Notes: generated by a model from the letters alone, not told the origin. A stretch of DNA of 64,000 bases from Desulfoplanes formicivorans (GCF_001748225.1 NZ_BDFE01000020.1:313009-377008), one strand, 5' to 3'. Positions 53,363 to 63,792 are shown, numbered from the stretch's first letter. Translations and numbers: made by a program.

Positions 53363-54742
53363 ATGTACTTCAAACAGATCACGGTCAATGGCCTGGGCTG
53401 TCTTTCCTACATCATCGGTTGTCCCCGGGCGAAGGTCGCCTGTGTGGTCGATCCCAAGCGGGATGTGCAGGAATATATTGATATTGCCAGGGAAAACGGC
53501 ATGAAGATCACCCATGTTTTCGAGACCCACATCCATGCCGATCATATCAGCGGGAATCAGGAACTGCGTCAGCGTACCGGGGCTGCGATCTGTTATATGG
53601 AGGATTCGCCGGTCACCTTCGAGCATACCGTTCTTCACGAAGGACAGGTCATGGACTTCGGCAGTGCCAGGCTCGAATTCATCAAGACCCCGGGGCATAC
53701 TCCCCATTCCATGTCCATTGTGGTCACTGATTTGTCCCGCAGCAGCGAACCCTGGTTTGTGCTCACCGGAGACTGTTTGTTTGTGGGGGATATCGGACGT
53801 CCGGATCTTGCCGGCAAAGAGCTCATCGACGAGCAGATCCACAATCTTTACCATTCCCTGTACAACAGGCTCGGGGCGTTGCCGGCCAGTCTGGAAGTCT
53901 TTCCCGCCCACGGCGAAGGCTCCTTGTGCGGCAAGGGCATGAGTTCCAAGTCCAGTTCAACCATCGGGTTCGAAAAGGTCAGCAACCCCATGCTGACCCT
54001 CACCAAAGAGGAATTCATCCGGAAGATGAAACAGGGCTTTCCCGAGCGACCCAAGAGTTTTCATCACATCATCGAGACCAACCGCACCGGGGTTCCCCTG
54101 CTTGATCGCTGCCCCGTGGTCACGGACATGAGTCCCCGGCAGGTCAAGGATCTTGTGGACAGGGGCGCTGTCGTCCTGGACACGAGGGATACGGCCGCGT
54201 TCGGCGGCGTGCATATTCCCGGGTCCATTAATATCGGGTTTGCCAAGCAGACGGCCAACTGGATCGGCATGGTCATTGATCCGTCTTCGGAGCTCATTCT
54301 GGTGGTCACGGATACCAAGGCCTACCAGGACATGGTTGTTCAGCTGCATCGCATTGGCTACGATAATATCATTGGCTATCTGTACGGGGGCATCGCTGCC
54401 TGGCAGGAGGAGGGCTATCCCATTGATCAGCTCTGGCAGATTTCTGCATCAAGGCTGCATGCCAAACTGGAAAAGGGGGGCGGTACATATTTCTATGATG
54501 TGCGCACCGATGGGGAATGGGCTTCCGGACACATAGAAGGAGCACATCATTTACCCTTGCCCCAACTTCTTCAGAATGTTCCGGACATACCCAAAAACGA
54601 GGAAGTCATTGTTACCTGCGGGGTGGGGTACCGGGGCAATATTGCTGCGAGCTATCTGCAAAGCCAGGGCTTTGCGCATGTCCACAGTCTGGCCGGGGGC
54701 ATGGCTGCCTGGGTGAACAGTGGGCTGCCCTTGGTCGAGTAG
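53363..54742 (+). CDS. Persulfide dioxygenase-rhodanese fusion (CstB-like)
   Basis: 459 residues. A metallo-beta-lactamase domain of the ETHE1/persulfide dioxygenase type (HIHADH at residues 56-61, TPGHTPHSMS, GDCLFVGDIGRPDL) is followed by two rhodanese domains. The first (VVLDTRDTAAFGGVHIPGS) lacks the active Cys, reading VVTDTKAYQ at that site. The second (YDVRTDGEWASGHIEGAHH) keeps it in VTCGVGYRG. This matches CstB-type enzymes that convert persulfides or polysulfide to thiosulfate. GGAGG lies 8 bases before the ATG. Confidence 0.9.
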   Translation: MYFKQITVNGLGCLSYIIGCPRAKVACVVDPKRDVQEYIDIARENGMKITHVFETHIHADHISGNQELRQRTGAAICYMEDSPVTFEHTVLHEGQVMDFGSARLEFIKTPGHTPHSMSIVVTDLSRSSEPWFVLTGDCLFVGDIGRPDLAGKELIDEQIHNLYHSLYNRLGALPASLEVFPAHGEGSLCGKGMSSKSSSTIGFEKVSNPMLTLTKEEFIRKMKQGFPERPKSFHHIIETNRTGVPLLDRCPVVTDMSPRQVKDLVDRGAVVLDTRDTAAFGGVHIPGSINIGFAKQTANWIGMVIDPSSELILVVTDTKAYQDMVVQLHRIGYDNIIGYLYGGIAAWQEEGYPIDQLWQISASRLHAKLEKGGGTYFYDVRTDGEWASGHIEGAHHLPLPQLLQNVPDIPKNEEVIVTCGVGYRGNIAASYLQSQGFAHVHSLAGGMAAWVNSGLPLVE

Positions 54743-54766
54743 GCAAAGAGGTTTACCTGTCCATCC

Positions 54767-54796
54767 AAAAAAGCCGCCCCTTGGGGCGGCTTTTTT
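54767..54796. terminator. Bidirectional intrinsic terminator
   Basis: AAAAAAGCCGCCCC pairs with GGGGCGGCTTTTTT between convergent genes. Confidence 0.93.
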
Positions 54797-54821
54797 GCGG
54801 GAAACAATGGCCGATGGCAGG

Positions 54822-56141
54822 CTAGAACTCCAGGTCGTAGCTGGCAATGGCGGTTTGAATGCGCTGCTGGGAGGCACGCATTCTTGTTTCGAGATCCGCC
54901 ACATAGGCGTCCATGTCCAGGGTGATTCGTGCAACCCCGGAATCAATGGCAGCCTGGGCCACGGCCGGGGCCACATGCAGGATGAGGCGGGGGTCCAGGG
55001 GTTTGGGCAGAATGTAGTCCGGACCGTAGGTCATGGATTCCATGCCGTAGGCATCCAGAACCTCCTGGGGGATTGGTTCCTTGGCCAGCTTGGCCAGGGC
55101 CTTGGCCGCTGCGATTTTCATTTCTTCGTTGATGGTGGAGGCCCGTACATCCAGGGCACCACGGAAAATAAAGGGAAATCCGGAAACATTGTTGATCTGG
55201 TTGGGATAATCGGATCGTCCTGTGCCCATGATGCAGTCGGGGCGTGCCTGGCGGGCGGCATCAAAGGTGATCTCGGGATCAGGATTGGCCATGGCAAAGA
55301 TGATGGGCTGGTCGGCCATGGATTTGACCATGTCCTGGCTCAGGATATCCTTGACCGAGACGCCAAGGAACAGATCCGCTCCCTTGATGACCTCTTCCAT
55401 GGTCCCGTAATCCTTGTCCTGAGCAAAGAGAGCCTTGTAGGGGTTCATGCCGTCGCGGCCCTTGTAGATGAGTCCCCGGGAATCATACATGTAGATGTTT
55501 TCGTTGCGCACACCCAGGCTCTGGTAGAACTTGGCGCAGGCAATGGCGGCAGCGCCTGCTCCGGACACAACCACCTTGATATCCTCTGCCTTCTTGTTGC
55601 TCAGTTCCAGGGCGTTGACCAGGGCTGCGCCGGAGATGATGGCGGTCCCGTGCTGGTCGTCATGGAAGACCGGGATGTTCAGGGACTCGATGAGTTTTTC
55701 CTCAATGTAAAAACATTCTGGAGCCTTGATGTCTTCCAGGTTGATCCCGCCAAAGGTCGGCTCGAGCATGGTGCACAATTCAATGATCTTGTCCGGATCG
55801 GGCTGGTTGACGTTGATGTCGTAGACATCCACATCGGCAAAGACCTTGAACAGGACGCCCTTGCCTTCCATGACCGGTTTGCCGGCCATGGGGCCGATAT
55901 TGCCAAGACCGAGCACGGCCGTGCCATTGGAAACCACGGCCACGAGATTGGCCTTGTTGGTGTAGTCGTAAACCCGGGAAGGATCATTCTTGATGGCCAG
56001 ACAGGCCTGGGCCACGCCAGGTGTATAGGCCAGGGAAAGGTGTTTCTGGGTCGCACACGGCTTGACGGGAATGACCTCAAGTTTTCCCTTGCGCCCTTGT
56101 GAATGGTAGTCCAAAGCCTCTTGATTGGTAAAAAGAGCCAT
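54822..56141 (-). CDS. Malic enzyme (NAD(P)-dependent, short form)
   Basis: 439 residues. Oxidative decarboxylation of malate to pyruvate. Motifs: [56 protein letters not shown] (metal site), [15 protein letters not shown] (dinucleotide fold) and MANPDPEI. It has no C-terminal phosphotransacetylase domain, unlike MaeB. GGAGG stands 4-5 bases before the ATG at 56141. It gives pyruvate and reducing power from C4 acids. Confidence 0.93.
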   Translation of the reverse strand: MALFTNQEALDYHSQGRKGKLEVIPVKPCATQKHLSLAYTPGVAQACLAIKNDPSRVYDYTNKANLVAVVSNGTAVLGLGNIGPMAGKPVMEGKGVLFKVFADVDVYDINVNQPDPDKIIELCTMLEPTFGGINLEDIKAPECFYIEEKLIESLNIPVFHDDQHGTAIISGAALVNALELSNKKAEDIKVVVSGAGAAAIACAKFYQSLGVRNENIYMYDSRGLIYKGRDGMNPYKALFAQDKDYGTMEEVIKGADLFLGVSVKDILSQDMVKSMADQPIIFAMANPDPEITFDAARQARPDCIMGTGRSDYPNQINNVSGFPFIFRGALDVRASTINEEMKIAAAKALAKLAKEPIPQEVLDAYGMESMTYGPDYILPKPLDPRLILHVAPAVAQAAIDSGVARITLDMDAYVADLETRMRASQQRIQTAIASYDLEF

Positions 56142-56284
56142 AGATCCTCCGCATTGTTGGTAACGAGTGTTTGATAGGGTTGCAGTGTGATCGGGCAAGA
56201 CCAGCCTTGATCTGCCTGGTGATCACAAAGCAACAGACCTTACTCCAGATTGTCAGGCAATTCAATATGGGGTAGTGGGGCCAA

Positions 56285-57847
56285 ATGCGCACAACAATAG
56301 TCATCAATCTGACCCGGTTTGGCGATCTGATCCAGACGCAACCCGTGCTTGGCGGGTACAAGCGACAGGGGGATCGGACCGTGCTGGTCTGTTTGGAGCA
56401 ATTTGCCAAGGCAGCCGAGCTGCTCATGGATGTGGATCGCGTTGTTGCCTTGCCGGGAGCGCGGCTTTTGGCAGACATTGATTCCCGGTGGACAGCTGCC
56501 CTGCAAACCCTTTGCGCTGTTGTTGGCGACGAAAGTCATGGAACGACGGCCCATGTTGTCAACCTGACGCCGAGTCTGAGTTCACGGCTTTTGGGACATC
56601 TTTATGCGCCGTCCGGGCAGCTTGGTTTTGGGCTCGATGATCACGGGTTCGGTCTGTATTCTTCGCCGTGGGCCAACTATCTTCAGGCAGCTTCCCGGCT
56701 TCGGGGGTGCAGTCCTTTCAATCTGGTGGATGTTATGGTTCGGGTGGCCCATCTGCCCTGCATGGGGGACAGACCCCGGCTCAAGGAACCGCAACCGGAA
56801 ATCCTTGCCTGGTGCGTTGATCGCCTGCAGGAACACGCTCCCCGTGGATGCAGGGGATTTGTGGCGTTGCAGCTGGGTGCCAGCCAGGATACGCGGCGCT
56901 GGCCTGTGGCCTATTTTGCACGCTTGGGAAGTCATATATGGAACCGGCACAGGCTGTGTCCGGTCCTTGTTGGCGCCCCGAACGAGAAATCCTTGAGTGA
57001 ACGCTACGCTGCCATGAACCGTGCTCCCGTGGTTGACATGGTGGGGCAAACAGACCTTGCCCAGCTGGCTGGCGTCCTGGGCCAGACCAAACTGCTGGTT
57101 ACCAATGATACCGGGACCATGCACATGGCAGCCGGCCTTGCCGTTCCCATTGTGGCCCTGTTTCTTGCTACGGCTCAGCCCTGGGATACAGGGCCGTATC
57201 AGGAAAACTGCCTTTGTCTGGAGCCGGACATGGATTGCCATCCCTGTTCCTTTTCCTCGTCTTGTGAGCGTGATCATGCCTGCCGAAAGGCCATCAAGCC
57301 CTCTCTGGTGGGTGAGCTGGTGGACGATTTCCTTGCCACGGGCATCTGGTCCGTGCCCGCCCACAGGGGGGCTAGGGGGTGGAAAACCGTGTTACATGAC
57401 AACATGATGGATCTGGTCGCCCTTACGGAAGACAGGCAGGATCGTATTGCGTGGGTCCGCATCCAGCAATGGTATTATCGTCAATTCCTTGACGGAAAAC
57501 CGCTTGCGCCCTTTGCCCATGTCTATCCGTTGAGCACCGAGGCCCGGGACGAGATTGCAGGCACCCTGAATCGGGCCCGGGGGCTGCTCCATTTGTTTCG
57601 AGAACAAATCCTGTTGGTGCGCAGGATGCCTTCGCCGGCCATGAACAGGAAATTTATGCTCACATGGCAACGGATTCAAACAAATTTTGAACAAAGTCCA
57701 TGGCTTGGGATCCTTGGTCTTTTGTGGACCTATCAGACGCAAGACGTAAGTGCCGAGTCCATGGAAGAGCTGTTGGCCCTGCTTGCCAGGTATGACCGGC
57801 TTGTTGGTTCATTGGGTGAATATGTGGCTGCCAGTAAAACGGCATGA
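56285..57847 (+). CDS. Glycosyltransferase family 9 (heptosyltransferase-like)
   Basis: 520 residues. Starts with LTRFGDLIQTQPVLGG, the GT9 N-terminal pattern, and has the donor-site region TNDTGTMHMAAGLAVPIVALF near residue 280 and a Cys-rich stretch shortly after (DMDCHPCSFSSSC). The C-terminal ~130 residues are helical and not part of GT9. It resembles the second GT9 protein encoded from 60790, so they are probably paralogues. Followed by two small helical proteins on the same strand. Confidence 0.87.
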   Translation: MRTTIVINLTRFGDLIQTQPVLGGYKRQGDRTVLVCLEQFAKAAELLMDVDRVVALPGARLLADIDSRWTAALQTLCAVVGDESHGTTAHVVNLTPSLSSRLLGHLYAPSGQLGFGLDDHGFGLYSSPWANYLQAASRLRGCSPFNLVDVMVRVAHLPCMGDRPRLKEPQPEILAWCVDRLQEHAPRGCRGFVALQLGASQDTRRWPVAYFARLGSHIWNRHRLCPVLVGAPNEKSLSERYAAMNRAPVVDMVGQTDLAQLAGVLGQTKLLVTNDTGTMHMAAGLAVPIVALFLATAQPWDTGPYQENCLCLEPDMDCHPCSFSSSCERDHACRKAIKPSLVGELVDDFLATGIWSVPAHRGARGWKTVLHDNMMDLVALTEDRQDRIAWVRIQQWYYRQFLDGKPLAPFAHVYPLSTEARDEIAGTLNRARGLLHLFREQILLVRRMPSPAMNRKFMLTWQRIQTNFEQSPWLGILGLLWTYQTQDVSAESMEELLALLARYDRLVGSLGEYVAASKTA

Positions 57848-57915
57848 ATTTTGATATTGATGTCCGTGATGTCAATATTTTCCCCTGTCATGCACGGGTC
57901 AAGGAGGAACAACTG

Positions 57916-58506
57916 ATGATTATTATCGACGGGCAGCAATCGGAATATGCCGCGAACCATTTTGAAAACCTGGAGGAATTGCTCGACAAGGTCACCCAGG
58001 ACGAACACTTCCAGGATCGGATTATCACGGATGTGCGGCTCAATGACGAGATTTTTTCTGAAATCTATCCCCACCAGGCCGAGGATATCGAGCGGGATGA
58101 ACTCCAGAAGGTGGAGATTGTTTCCGTATCCAAGTTGGAGATGGGCCGGCAGATTGTCAAGGAAATGACCAAGGTTGTTTCCCTCATGAGTCAGGGAGCC
58201 AGGCAGATTGCAGACCTGTTCCGGCAGGCCGAGGATCTGGAAGCCCTGGCTACCTATCAGGACCTTCTGGAAGTGGCCCGGGATTTTCTGAACATGGTCG
58301 GCAGTCTGCAGGAAGAGCTTGGTCTGTCAGGCAGTAAGGATATGGACGAAGTCCTTGCAAGCTTTTCAAGTTTGCTGACCGAAATGATCGAGGTCCAGGA
58401 AAACGAGGACTGGGTGCTTTTGGCCGATCTTCTGGAGTACGAATTTCTGCCTGTGGTCGAAAAATGGCTGCCCATCATTCATGATGTGGACAAGAGCCTC
58501 CAGTAG
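57916..58506 (+). CDS. Conserved helical protein of unknown function
   Basis: 196 residues starting MIIIDGQQSEY, with AAGGAGG 8 bases upstream; an earlier ATG at 57844 overlaps the previous stop codon but lacks a Shine-Dalgarno. The N-terminal third has a small alpha/beta look; the rest is alpha-helical and acidic (heptad-like pattern residues ~90-190). Context with a GT9 gene and a small coiled-coil protein resembles flagellum-linked clusters in Desulfovibrio. No family is recognised with certainty. Confidence 0.75.
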   Translation: MIIIDGQQSEYAANHFENLEELLDKVTQDEHFQDRIITDVRLNDEIFSEIYPHQAEDIERDELQKVEIVSVSKLEMGRQIVKEMTKVVSLMSQGARQIADLFRQAEDLEALATYQDLLEVARDFLNMVGSLQEELGLSGSKDMDEVLASFSSLLTEMIEVQENEDWVLLADLLEYEFLPVVEKWLPIIHDVDKSLQ

Positions 58507-58548
58507 GTTCCTTTCCCTTTTTGGGTTTCAGACGGATGATGTCTTGCC

Positions 58549-58902
58549 ATGGGTTATGGTATGAAAGATACGGATACACTTGTTCAGCAGGCCTTTGATC
58601 TTGGGGAGCTGGAACTTGCCTGCCTGCGGGCAGGCGACATGAACCAGGCCGGCTCCATGGCCCGGGAACGCAAGGCTCTTGTGGAGCGTCTATGCGCCTT
58701 GAAGGCGCACGCAGGGCTTGCCCGCAAGCTCCGGCAGCTGCAAAAGCAGCAGACGCGTCTGACCCATGAGGCCCGTGAACTTCAGGAACGTCTGAAACAG
58801 GAACTCCTGAGGGTGCGGGGTCAGAGCAAACGGTATGGCGGGTATCGCAATGCCGCGACCGTTACCTCTCCGTCCAGCCGTTTTCTCAACAAACGGGGAT
58901 AG
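58549..58902 (+). CDS. Small coiled-coil protein, FlgN/FliT-like
   Basis: 117 residues, or 113 if the ATG at 58561 is used. Strongly helical with charged heptads (residues ~35-90: ARERKALVERLCALKA, ARELQERLKQELLRVRG), then a basic Ser/Arg-rich tail. Size and pattern suit a flagellar chaperone such as FlgN, but there is no decisive motif. Follows the previous helical protein gene by 42 bp. Confidence 0.6.
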   Translation: MGYGMKDTDTLVQQAFDLGELELACLRAGDMNQAGSMARERKALVERLCALKAHAGLARKLRQLQKQQTRLTHEARELQERLKQELLRVRGQSKRYGGYRNAATVTSPSSRFLNKRG

Positions 58903-58946
58903 CCTTAGGCCTGCCCAGGTATTCCTGTTGCACAATATCATTGGAC

Positions 58947-58980
58947 AAACCGACCCATACTGCTGTTCCGGGTCGGTTTT
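58947..58980 (+). terminator. Intrinsic terminator after the FlgN-like gene
   Basis: AAACCGACCC pairs with GGGTCGGTTT, followed by T. Confidence 0.8.
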
Positions 58981-59081
58981 GCCGTTTTGGGCACCATGTC
59001 CGTTACCGTGTGGCATGAAGAAGGGGCGGACGTGTTCCAGTGATTCCCGGAAGCTTGATGCAACGGGGTTGAGCCATCGCC

Positions 59082-60392
59082 TTATGGCAAGCTCTGTTTG
59101 ACACGGCCACGTGCGACACAGAATTGCAAAAAGCCCGCTTCGGCCGACAGGGAGAGAACAATACAGCATGCCACCACGACCACCCCGGGAAGATTCAGGA
59201 ACAGGGGCAGGGTGAGCATGGATCCCACCAGAACCGATGCGCTGACCATAACGGCATAGGTGACGGTTGTGGTGTGGCGGTTGCTGACCAGAATGCCGCG
59301 AAACCAGGCAATGGTCACGGTCAGCAGGGGAACCATGGCGAGAATGAGCAAGGGCGAACGGACAAAGGAGAGCAGGTGATCGGAAAGGCCTGAAACCCAC
59401 CCGAACCAGAGCCAGCGGAGTGGTTGGGACAGGGCTGCAGAGAAAAAGCACAGGGTCAGGGTCAGCCCCAGAATCCAAGTGAACTGTTGGAGCTTCGGAT
59501 ACCCTCCCTTGCGGGGAAGCAGGGCTACAACCGCCTCCTGGTAGGAAAAACACGGGGTCTGAAACAAGGCCATGAATCCCGTGAGCACCGGCCAGATGGC
59601 CAGGGATTCCAGGGGATGGTCCATTCTGGCCAGTCCGATGGACATGATCGGCTGGACGGCCAGGGCGATCATGGAGGTCAGGGCCAGGGGAACATAGAAC
59701 CCGAGAAGCCGTCTCCATGTGAGCACCTGGTCAGTGCTTGTCGGGATTTCACGGGCCACCACATTGCGGGCAAAAAACCAGGTGACAACAGCTCCGGTAA
59801 TGACTCCGAGGCTCAAGGCCATGGCGCCCAGACAGGCACCCGGAAGAACAGGAAAGACACTGCCGACCCCCAGGGTAATGGCAATGGCCACCAGTCGGCT
59901 TGTCATGGTCAGGGGGATGATGGATGTGTGGCCGTAGCCGATGAGGATGCCCTGCCAGAGGCGCCTGTAGGCGATGGCAACGGTCCAGGGGGTCATGATC
60001 AGAAAGGCGGACCGGGTGGTTTCCACGATTTCTTTTGGCGCATGAATGATCCCGCAGACAATGCCGTCGAAAAGCGGGGTGATGGCAACCAGCAGATGCA
60101 CAAGGGAAAGGGACCAGCCCGCAAGGTGGGTAAAGGCAAGAAGTCGGTTGTACGATTGCCTGTCCTTGGCCAGAACATTGGCCGCCGAAAGCAGCTGGAT
60201 GATGGGGGCTTCAATGATCAGGGAAAGGGCAAAGGTCAGCCCGAAGGCGGCCAGATTTTCCTTGATCCCGGGCAACCTGGCTATCACCGCGGCAATGGCC
60301 GGCTGTTCAACGCCCATCATCAGCCACACCAGGGCCAGGGGAAGCCAGAATCGGAAGATGAGGGGCAGGGTGAGGGTGTCGTTTTTGGGCAT
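59082..60392 (-). CDS. Polytopic membrane protein of the MATE/ANKH-like type
   Basis: 436 residues with about twelve hydrophobic segments. It starts FRFWLPLALVWLMMGVEQPAIAAVIARL and contains the pattern EAPIIQLLSAANVLAKDRQSYNRL, which resembles the MATE/MOP exporter group and bacterial ANKH-like proteins. It might flip a lipid-linked sugar or export a small molecule. No clear Shine-Dalgarno precedes the ATG. Located between glycosyltransferase genes but on the opposite strand. Confidence 0.7.
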   Translation of the reverse strand: MPKNDTLTLPLIFRFWLPLALVWLMMGVEQPAIAAVIARLPGIKENLAAFGLTFALSLIIEAPIIQLLSAANVLAKDRQSYNRLLAFTHLAGWSLSLVHLLVAITPLFDGIVCGIIHAPKEIVETTRSAFLIMTPWTVAIAYRRLWQGILIGYGHTSIIPLTMTSRLVAIAITLGVGSVFPVLPGACLGAMALSLGVITGAVVTWFFARNVVAREIPTSTDQVLTWRRLLGFYVPLALTSMIALAVQPIMSIGLARMDHPLESLAIWPVLTGFMALFQTPCFSYQEAVVALLPRKGGYPKLQQFTWILGLTLTLCFFSAALSQPLRWLWFGWVSGLSDHLLSFVRSPLLILAMVPLLTVTIAWFRGILVSNRHTTTVTYAVMVSASVLVGSMLTLPLFLNLPGVVVVACCIVLSLSAEAGFLQFCVARGRVKQSLP

Positions 60393-60789
60393 GGTCGAAC
60401 AGGAACAGGGCTTGTACGATGCGCCTGCCCAATTGTCTTGTGCAGGCTGTTCGGGTGGTTATGTCTGGTGTATCCGTATGTTGGCAGTCATGTGCTTTGG
60501 AATGTTCGTGCATCCTGTGCAGGGAGGCAAGCTGCGGGTGCTCTCAGGGATTTACAGGGCGCTTTTGGCGGGAGCCAGCCTTAGAGGAACCCGGGTGCAT
60601 TGGCAAGCCGCGGCAGGCATACATGATTTGTTGATGGGCGCGTATTTGGCTTTGGGTGGCATTGATGGTAGTTGTACCGGGCCCAAGGGATACAGGGCGT
60701 AGTGGGGTGAGTGTTTCAGGCCCTGCGTTCGCTGGTTCCGGGCTGGATAGGGTGATTTCACAAACAACAGGTTGTTTCCGGAGGCGATC
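60393..60789. other. Divergent intergenic region
   Basis: About 400 bp between the polytopic membrane protein and the second GT9 gene. No gene, repeat or recognised promoter beyond the Shine-Dalgarno of the GT9 gene. Confidence 0.4.
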
Positions 60790-62028
60790 ATGGCAACCTC
60801 TCTGGTCATTCAGCTCGCACGGTTCGGGGATCTGGTGCAGACCAAGCGCCTTGTTGCCTCGTTGACTTCCAGGCCGGGTGATGAGGTGTGCCTGGTTGTT
60901 GATCATTCCCTGCGTGAACTGGCCAAACTGCTTTATCCCCATGTCGGGGTATACAGTATTCAGGCCCATGGCGGTGGTCACGTTCAAGACAGTACCTTTG
61001 TGCGGAAGATGATCGCTTCTTGCACCGAGCTCCGCGCACTTGATGCCGATTGCGTGTATAATCTCAATTTTTCAGGCTTGAACATGGCCCTGTCGTCTTT
61101 GTTCGATCCGGGCATTGTTCGGGGATACCGGCTGGAACAGGGGCAGTGGCGCAAGGATGCATGGGCTCACATGGGCTTTCGCCTTGCAAGCCGCAGGCAG
61201 AGTTCCCCTCTCAACCTGGTGGATCTGTGGGCCGGGTATGCCCGGGATCCCATTGATCCCGCAAAGGTCAATCCCCCTGCCACAGCCCATGGAGGGGGAA
61301 TCGGCGTGGTTTTGGCCGGTCGGGACCCCCGTCGTTCTCTGGATACCAGGACGCTGGCTCTTTTGACGTCGGCGGCCCTGGAGCGCGTTGGTCACGGTCC
61401 GATTGTCCTTTTGGGAACCCGGGCCGAATCCCGCATGGCCAGGGACCTGCAGTCTTTGCTTCGTCCAGCCGTGGCCCGGGAGGTCAGCGATCTGACCGGA
61501 AGGACCCATTGGCAGGGATTGATGGAGCATGTTCAAAAGCTGGATCTGCTTCTTACTCCTGATACCGGTACCATGCATCTGGCCGCTCATCTGGGTGTTC
61601 CGGTCATGGCCTTTTTCCTGGCATCGGCCTGGTGTCACGAGACCGGGCCCTACGGAAAGGGGCATGTGGTGGTCCAATCGGTCCAGGAATGCGCTCCATG
61701 CAAGGAGGGACACAGGTGTCCGCATCAGGTTTGCTGCGTCGCGTCCTTTGCTTCGCGTTCCCTGCTCCGCTATGTTTCCGGGCGATCAATCAGGGACTGG
61801 CCCCGTGACCTGGCACTTTATGCATCCGGATTCGACAGGCTGGGTAGTGTTTTTCACGTCCTTGCCGGTGACGACCTGGCCCGGGATGAACGTGCTGCCT
61901 TGCGTGAGCTTGTAACCATTCACAACCATCTCAAAACCTTGCTCGACCATCCAGCATCTGACGATCTTCTTAAAAGATTGTATCGGGAAAAGGATTGGAT
62001 GGTGCATGCCTCCGGCACGGTTTGCTGA
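60790..62028 (+). CDS. Glycosyltransferase family 9 (second copy)
   Basis: 412 residues. IQLARFGDLVQTKRLVASL at the N-terminus and TPDTGTMHLAAHLGVPVMAFF near residue 258 match the GT9 fold; a Cys-rich segment follows (CAPCKEGHRCPHQVCC), as in the GT9 protein from 56285. GGAGG stands about 5 bases before the ATG. It probably adds a heptose-like or other sugar to a surface glycan. Confidence 0.88.
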   Translation: MATSLVIQLARFGDLVQTKRLVASLTSRPGDEVCLVVDHSLRELAKLLYPHVGVYSIQAHGGGHVQDSTFVRKMIASCTELRALDADCVYNLNFSGLNMALSSLFDPGIVRGYRLEQGQWRKDAWAHMGFRLASRRQSSPLNLVDLWAGYARDPIDPAKVNPPATAHGGGIGVVLAGRDPRRSLDTRTLALLTSAALERVGHGPIVLLGTRAESRMARDLQSLLRPAVAREVSDLTGRTHWQGLMEHVQKLDLLLTPDTGTMHLAAHLGVPVMAFFLASAWCHETGPYGKGHVVVQSVQECAPCKEGHRCPHQVCCVASFASRSLLRYVSGRSIRDWPRDLALYASGFDRLGSVFHVLAGDDLARDERAALRELVTIHNHLKTLLDHPASDDLLKRLYREKDWMVHASGTVC

Positions 62029-62114
62029 TGGGAGTCATGGCAAGCGGTCTTTTTTTTCGCACATCCCAATACGTGTGCATGGCTTTGGTTTCGAGAACCC
62101 ATGATTTCTTCTGC

Positions 62115-62138
62115 AACGACCGGGTGTTGCCGGTCGTT
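62115..62138 (+). terminator. Hairpin between GT9 and the CgeB-like gene
   Basis: AACGACCGG pairs with CCGGTCGTT with a 6-base loop; only a weak T-rich tail follows. Confidence 0.5.
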
Positions 62139-62155
62139 CTGCCCTGCGAGCAACC

Positions 62156-63439
62156 ATGATGACCACATCCTCTTCCCTCCGTGTTCTTGTTATCCTGCCC
62201 TTTTACGGCGGTTCCCTGCCCATTGGCCGTTATTGCGTGAGTGCGTTGCGATCCATGGGCCATCTGGCGGAACCCTTTGAGGCTCCCGACTTTTTTGACG
62301 GATACAATGCTTTGGAAACCCTTCGGGTGGGCATGGACCGGCTGGAATACCTGCAAAACAGTTATCTTCAGCTTGTGTCCACGGCCGTGCTGGCCAAGGT
62401 GGAAACGTTCGAGCCGGACCTTGTTCTGGCTCTGGCCCAGGCTCCCCTGAGCAGGCAGGCTCTGAAACGGTTGCGCCGGGACAGGGTCCCCACGGTCATG
62501 TGGTTCGTGGAGGATTATTCCGTGTTCACCTATTGGCGCGGCTTTGCTCCGCTGTACGATTATTTCGCCATCATCCAGAAACAGCCTTTTGAACAGGAAC
62601 TGGAAAAGATCGGAGTGACCAAACATCTCTACCTGCCCCTGGCTGCCCAGCCTGATTTTCATCAGCCGGTCCCCCTTACGCCTGCCGAACAGCGGATTTA
62701 TGGCAGTGACATTTCTTTTCTGGGGGCCGGATATCCCAACCGGAGGTTGGCCTTCAGGGAACTGCTTGGGTATGATTTCAAAATATGGGGCAACGAATGG
62801 GATGGAGAATCGGCATTGCAGGGGGTTGTGCAGCGCGACGGGGCCAGGATTTCTCCCCAGGAGTGCGTCAAGATCTTCAATGCCACAAAGATCAATCTGA
62901 ATCTGCACTCGTCCATCAAGAAGGATACCCTTGTAGGAGACGGTGATTTCGTCAATCCCAGAACCTTTGAGCTGGCCTGTTGTGGTGGATTCCAGCTTGT
63001 GGACCGCCGGTCGCTTTTGCCCGAACTTTTTGCCGAGGACGAAATGGCAACCTTTGGCAGCATGGAGGAGTTGTTCCGGAAGATTGACCATTTTCTGGCC
63101 CACCCCCAGGAACGTGAACGTTTTGCCAAACGTGCCCGGGATCGGGTACTTCGGGACCACACCTATGCGGTGCGCATGCAGACCCTGATCGATTACATTG
63201 CTGCGGATCGGGCCGACTGGCCTGCTAGGCGTGATGATGCTGCAGGCTGGGCAACCCGACTGGATGAGGACCTGCGCAGTGAACTGAAAGGTCTGCTTGA
63301 ACGGTTGCAGCTTCCCCTGTCCTCATCCTTCAAGGATATTGTCTGGGCTATCAGGCAGCAGCAGGGCAGGCTTTCCCGGGTGGAAACGGCCATCCTGTTC
63401 CTAGATGAATGGAAGAAACAGTATGGAGGGGAAGAATAG
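62156..63439 (+). CDS. CgeB-like glycosyltransferase (GT4-type)
   Basis: 427 residues. N-terminal Rossmann-like domain (LRVLVILPFYGGSLPIGRYC; TVMWFVEDYSVFTYW), then DISFLGAGYPNRRLAFRELL and the donor-binding region NPRTFELACCGGFQLVDRR of the CgeB/Glyco_trans_1_2 group. The C-terminal ~80 residues are helical. It follows the GT9 gene on the same strand and suits transfer of sugars to a surface structure such as flagellin. Confidence 0.85.
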   Translation: MMTTSSSLRVLVILPFYGGSLPIGRYCVSALRSMGHLAEPFEAPDFFDGYNALETLRVGMDRLEYLQNSYLQLVSTAVLAKVETFEPDLVLALAQAPLSRQALKRLRRDRVPTVMWFVEDYSVFTYWRGFAPLYDYFAIIQKQPFEQELEKIGVTKHLYLPLAAQPDFHQPVPLTPAEQRIYGSDISFLGAGYPNRRLAFRELLGYDFKIWGNEWDGESALQGVVQRDGARISPQECVKIFNATKINLNLHSSIKKDTLVGDGDFVNPRTFELACCGGFQLVDRRSLLPELFAEDEMATFGSMEELFRKIDHFLAHPQERERFAKRARDRVLRDHTYAVRMQTLIDYIAADRADWPARRDDAAGWATRLDEDLRSELKGLLERLQLPLSSSFKDIVWAIRQQQGRLSRVETAILFLDEWKKQYGGEE

Positions 63440-63792
63440 GATCGTGGAGTCAAAGCGTTGTTGGTTGGCTGACTGTTCATTTCATGACGGCTCGATCAAG
63501 TGTGTCTCTCCCGGGAAAGATAGCGTTGTTGCAGGGCCAGTGTGCGTGGTGCACAGGGAGCCCTTTGTTACCGTGAAGGGTGCGAAGGAACGCGAAAAAA
63601 GACGTTGATCGGCCTGCTGATTGTTTGTGAGCCTTTTTTCGGACCCATTGCGGCTTCATGTCTTGCTGTATGCCCATCCTCCCATTTGCCAACCCCATCC
63701 CTCTTAGGTATGAACCTTTGATCCATCGACGATTTTATCTCATCACATCCCTTGCAGAGGATGTGTCCAAGGAATGATCTCGACTTTCGGAG
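63440..63792. other. Gene-free stretch before the IS fragment
   Basis: About 350 bp; composition becomes AT-rich after ~63700. No supported gene. The IS end should lie here but terminal inverted repeats could not be identified without the other end. Confidence 0.4.
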
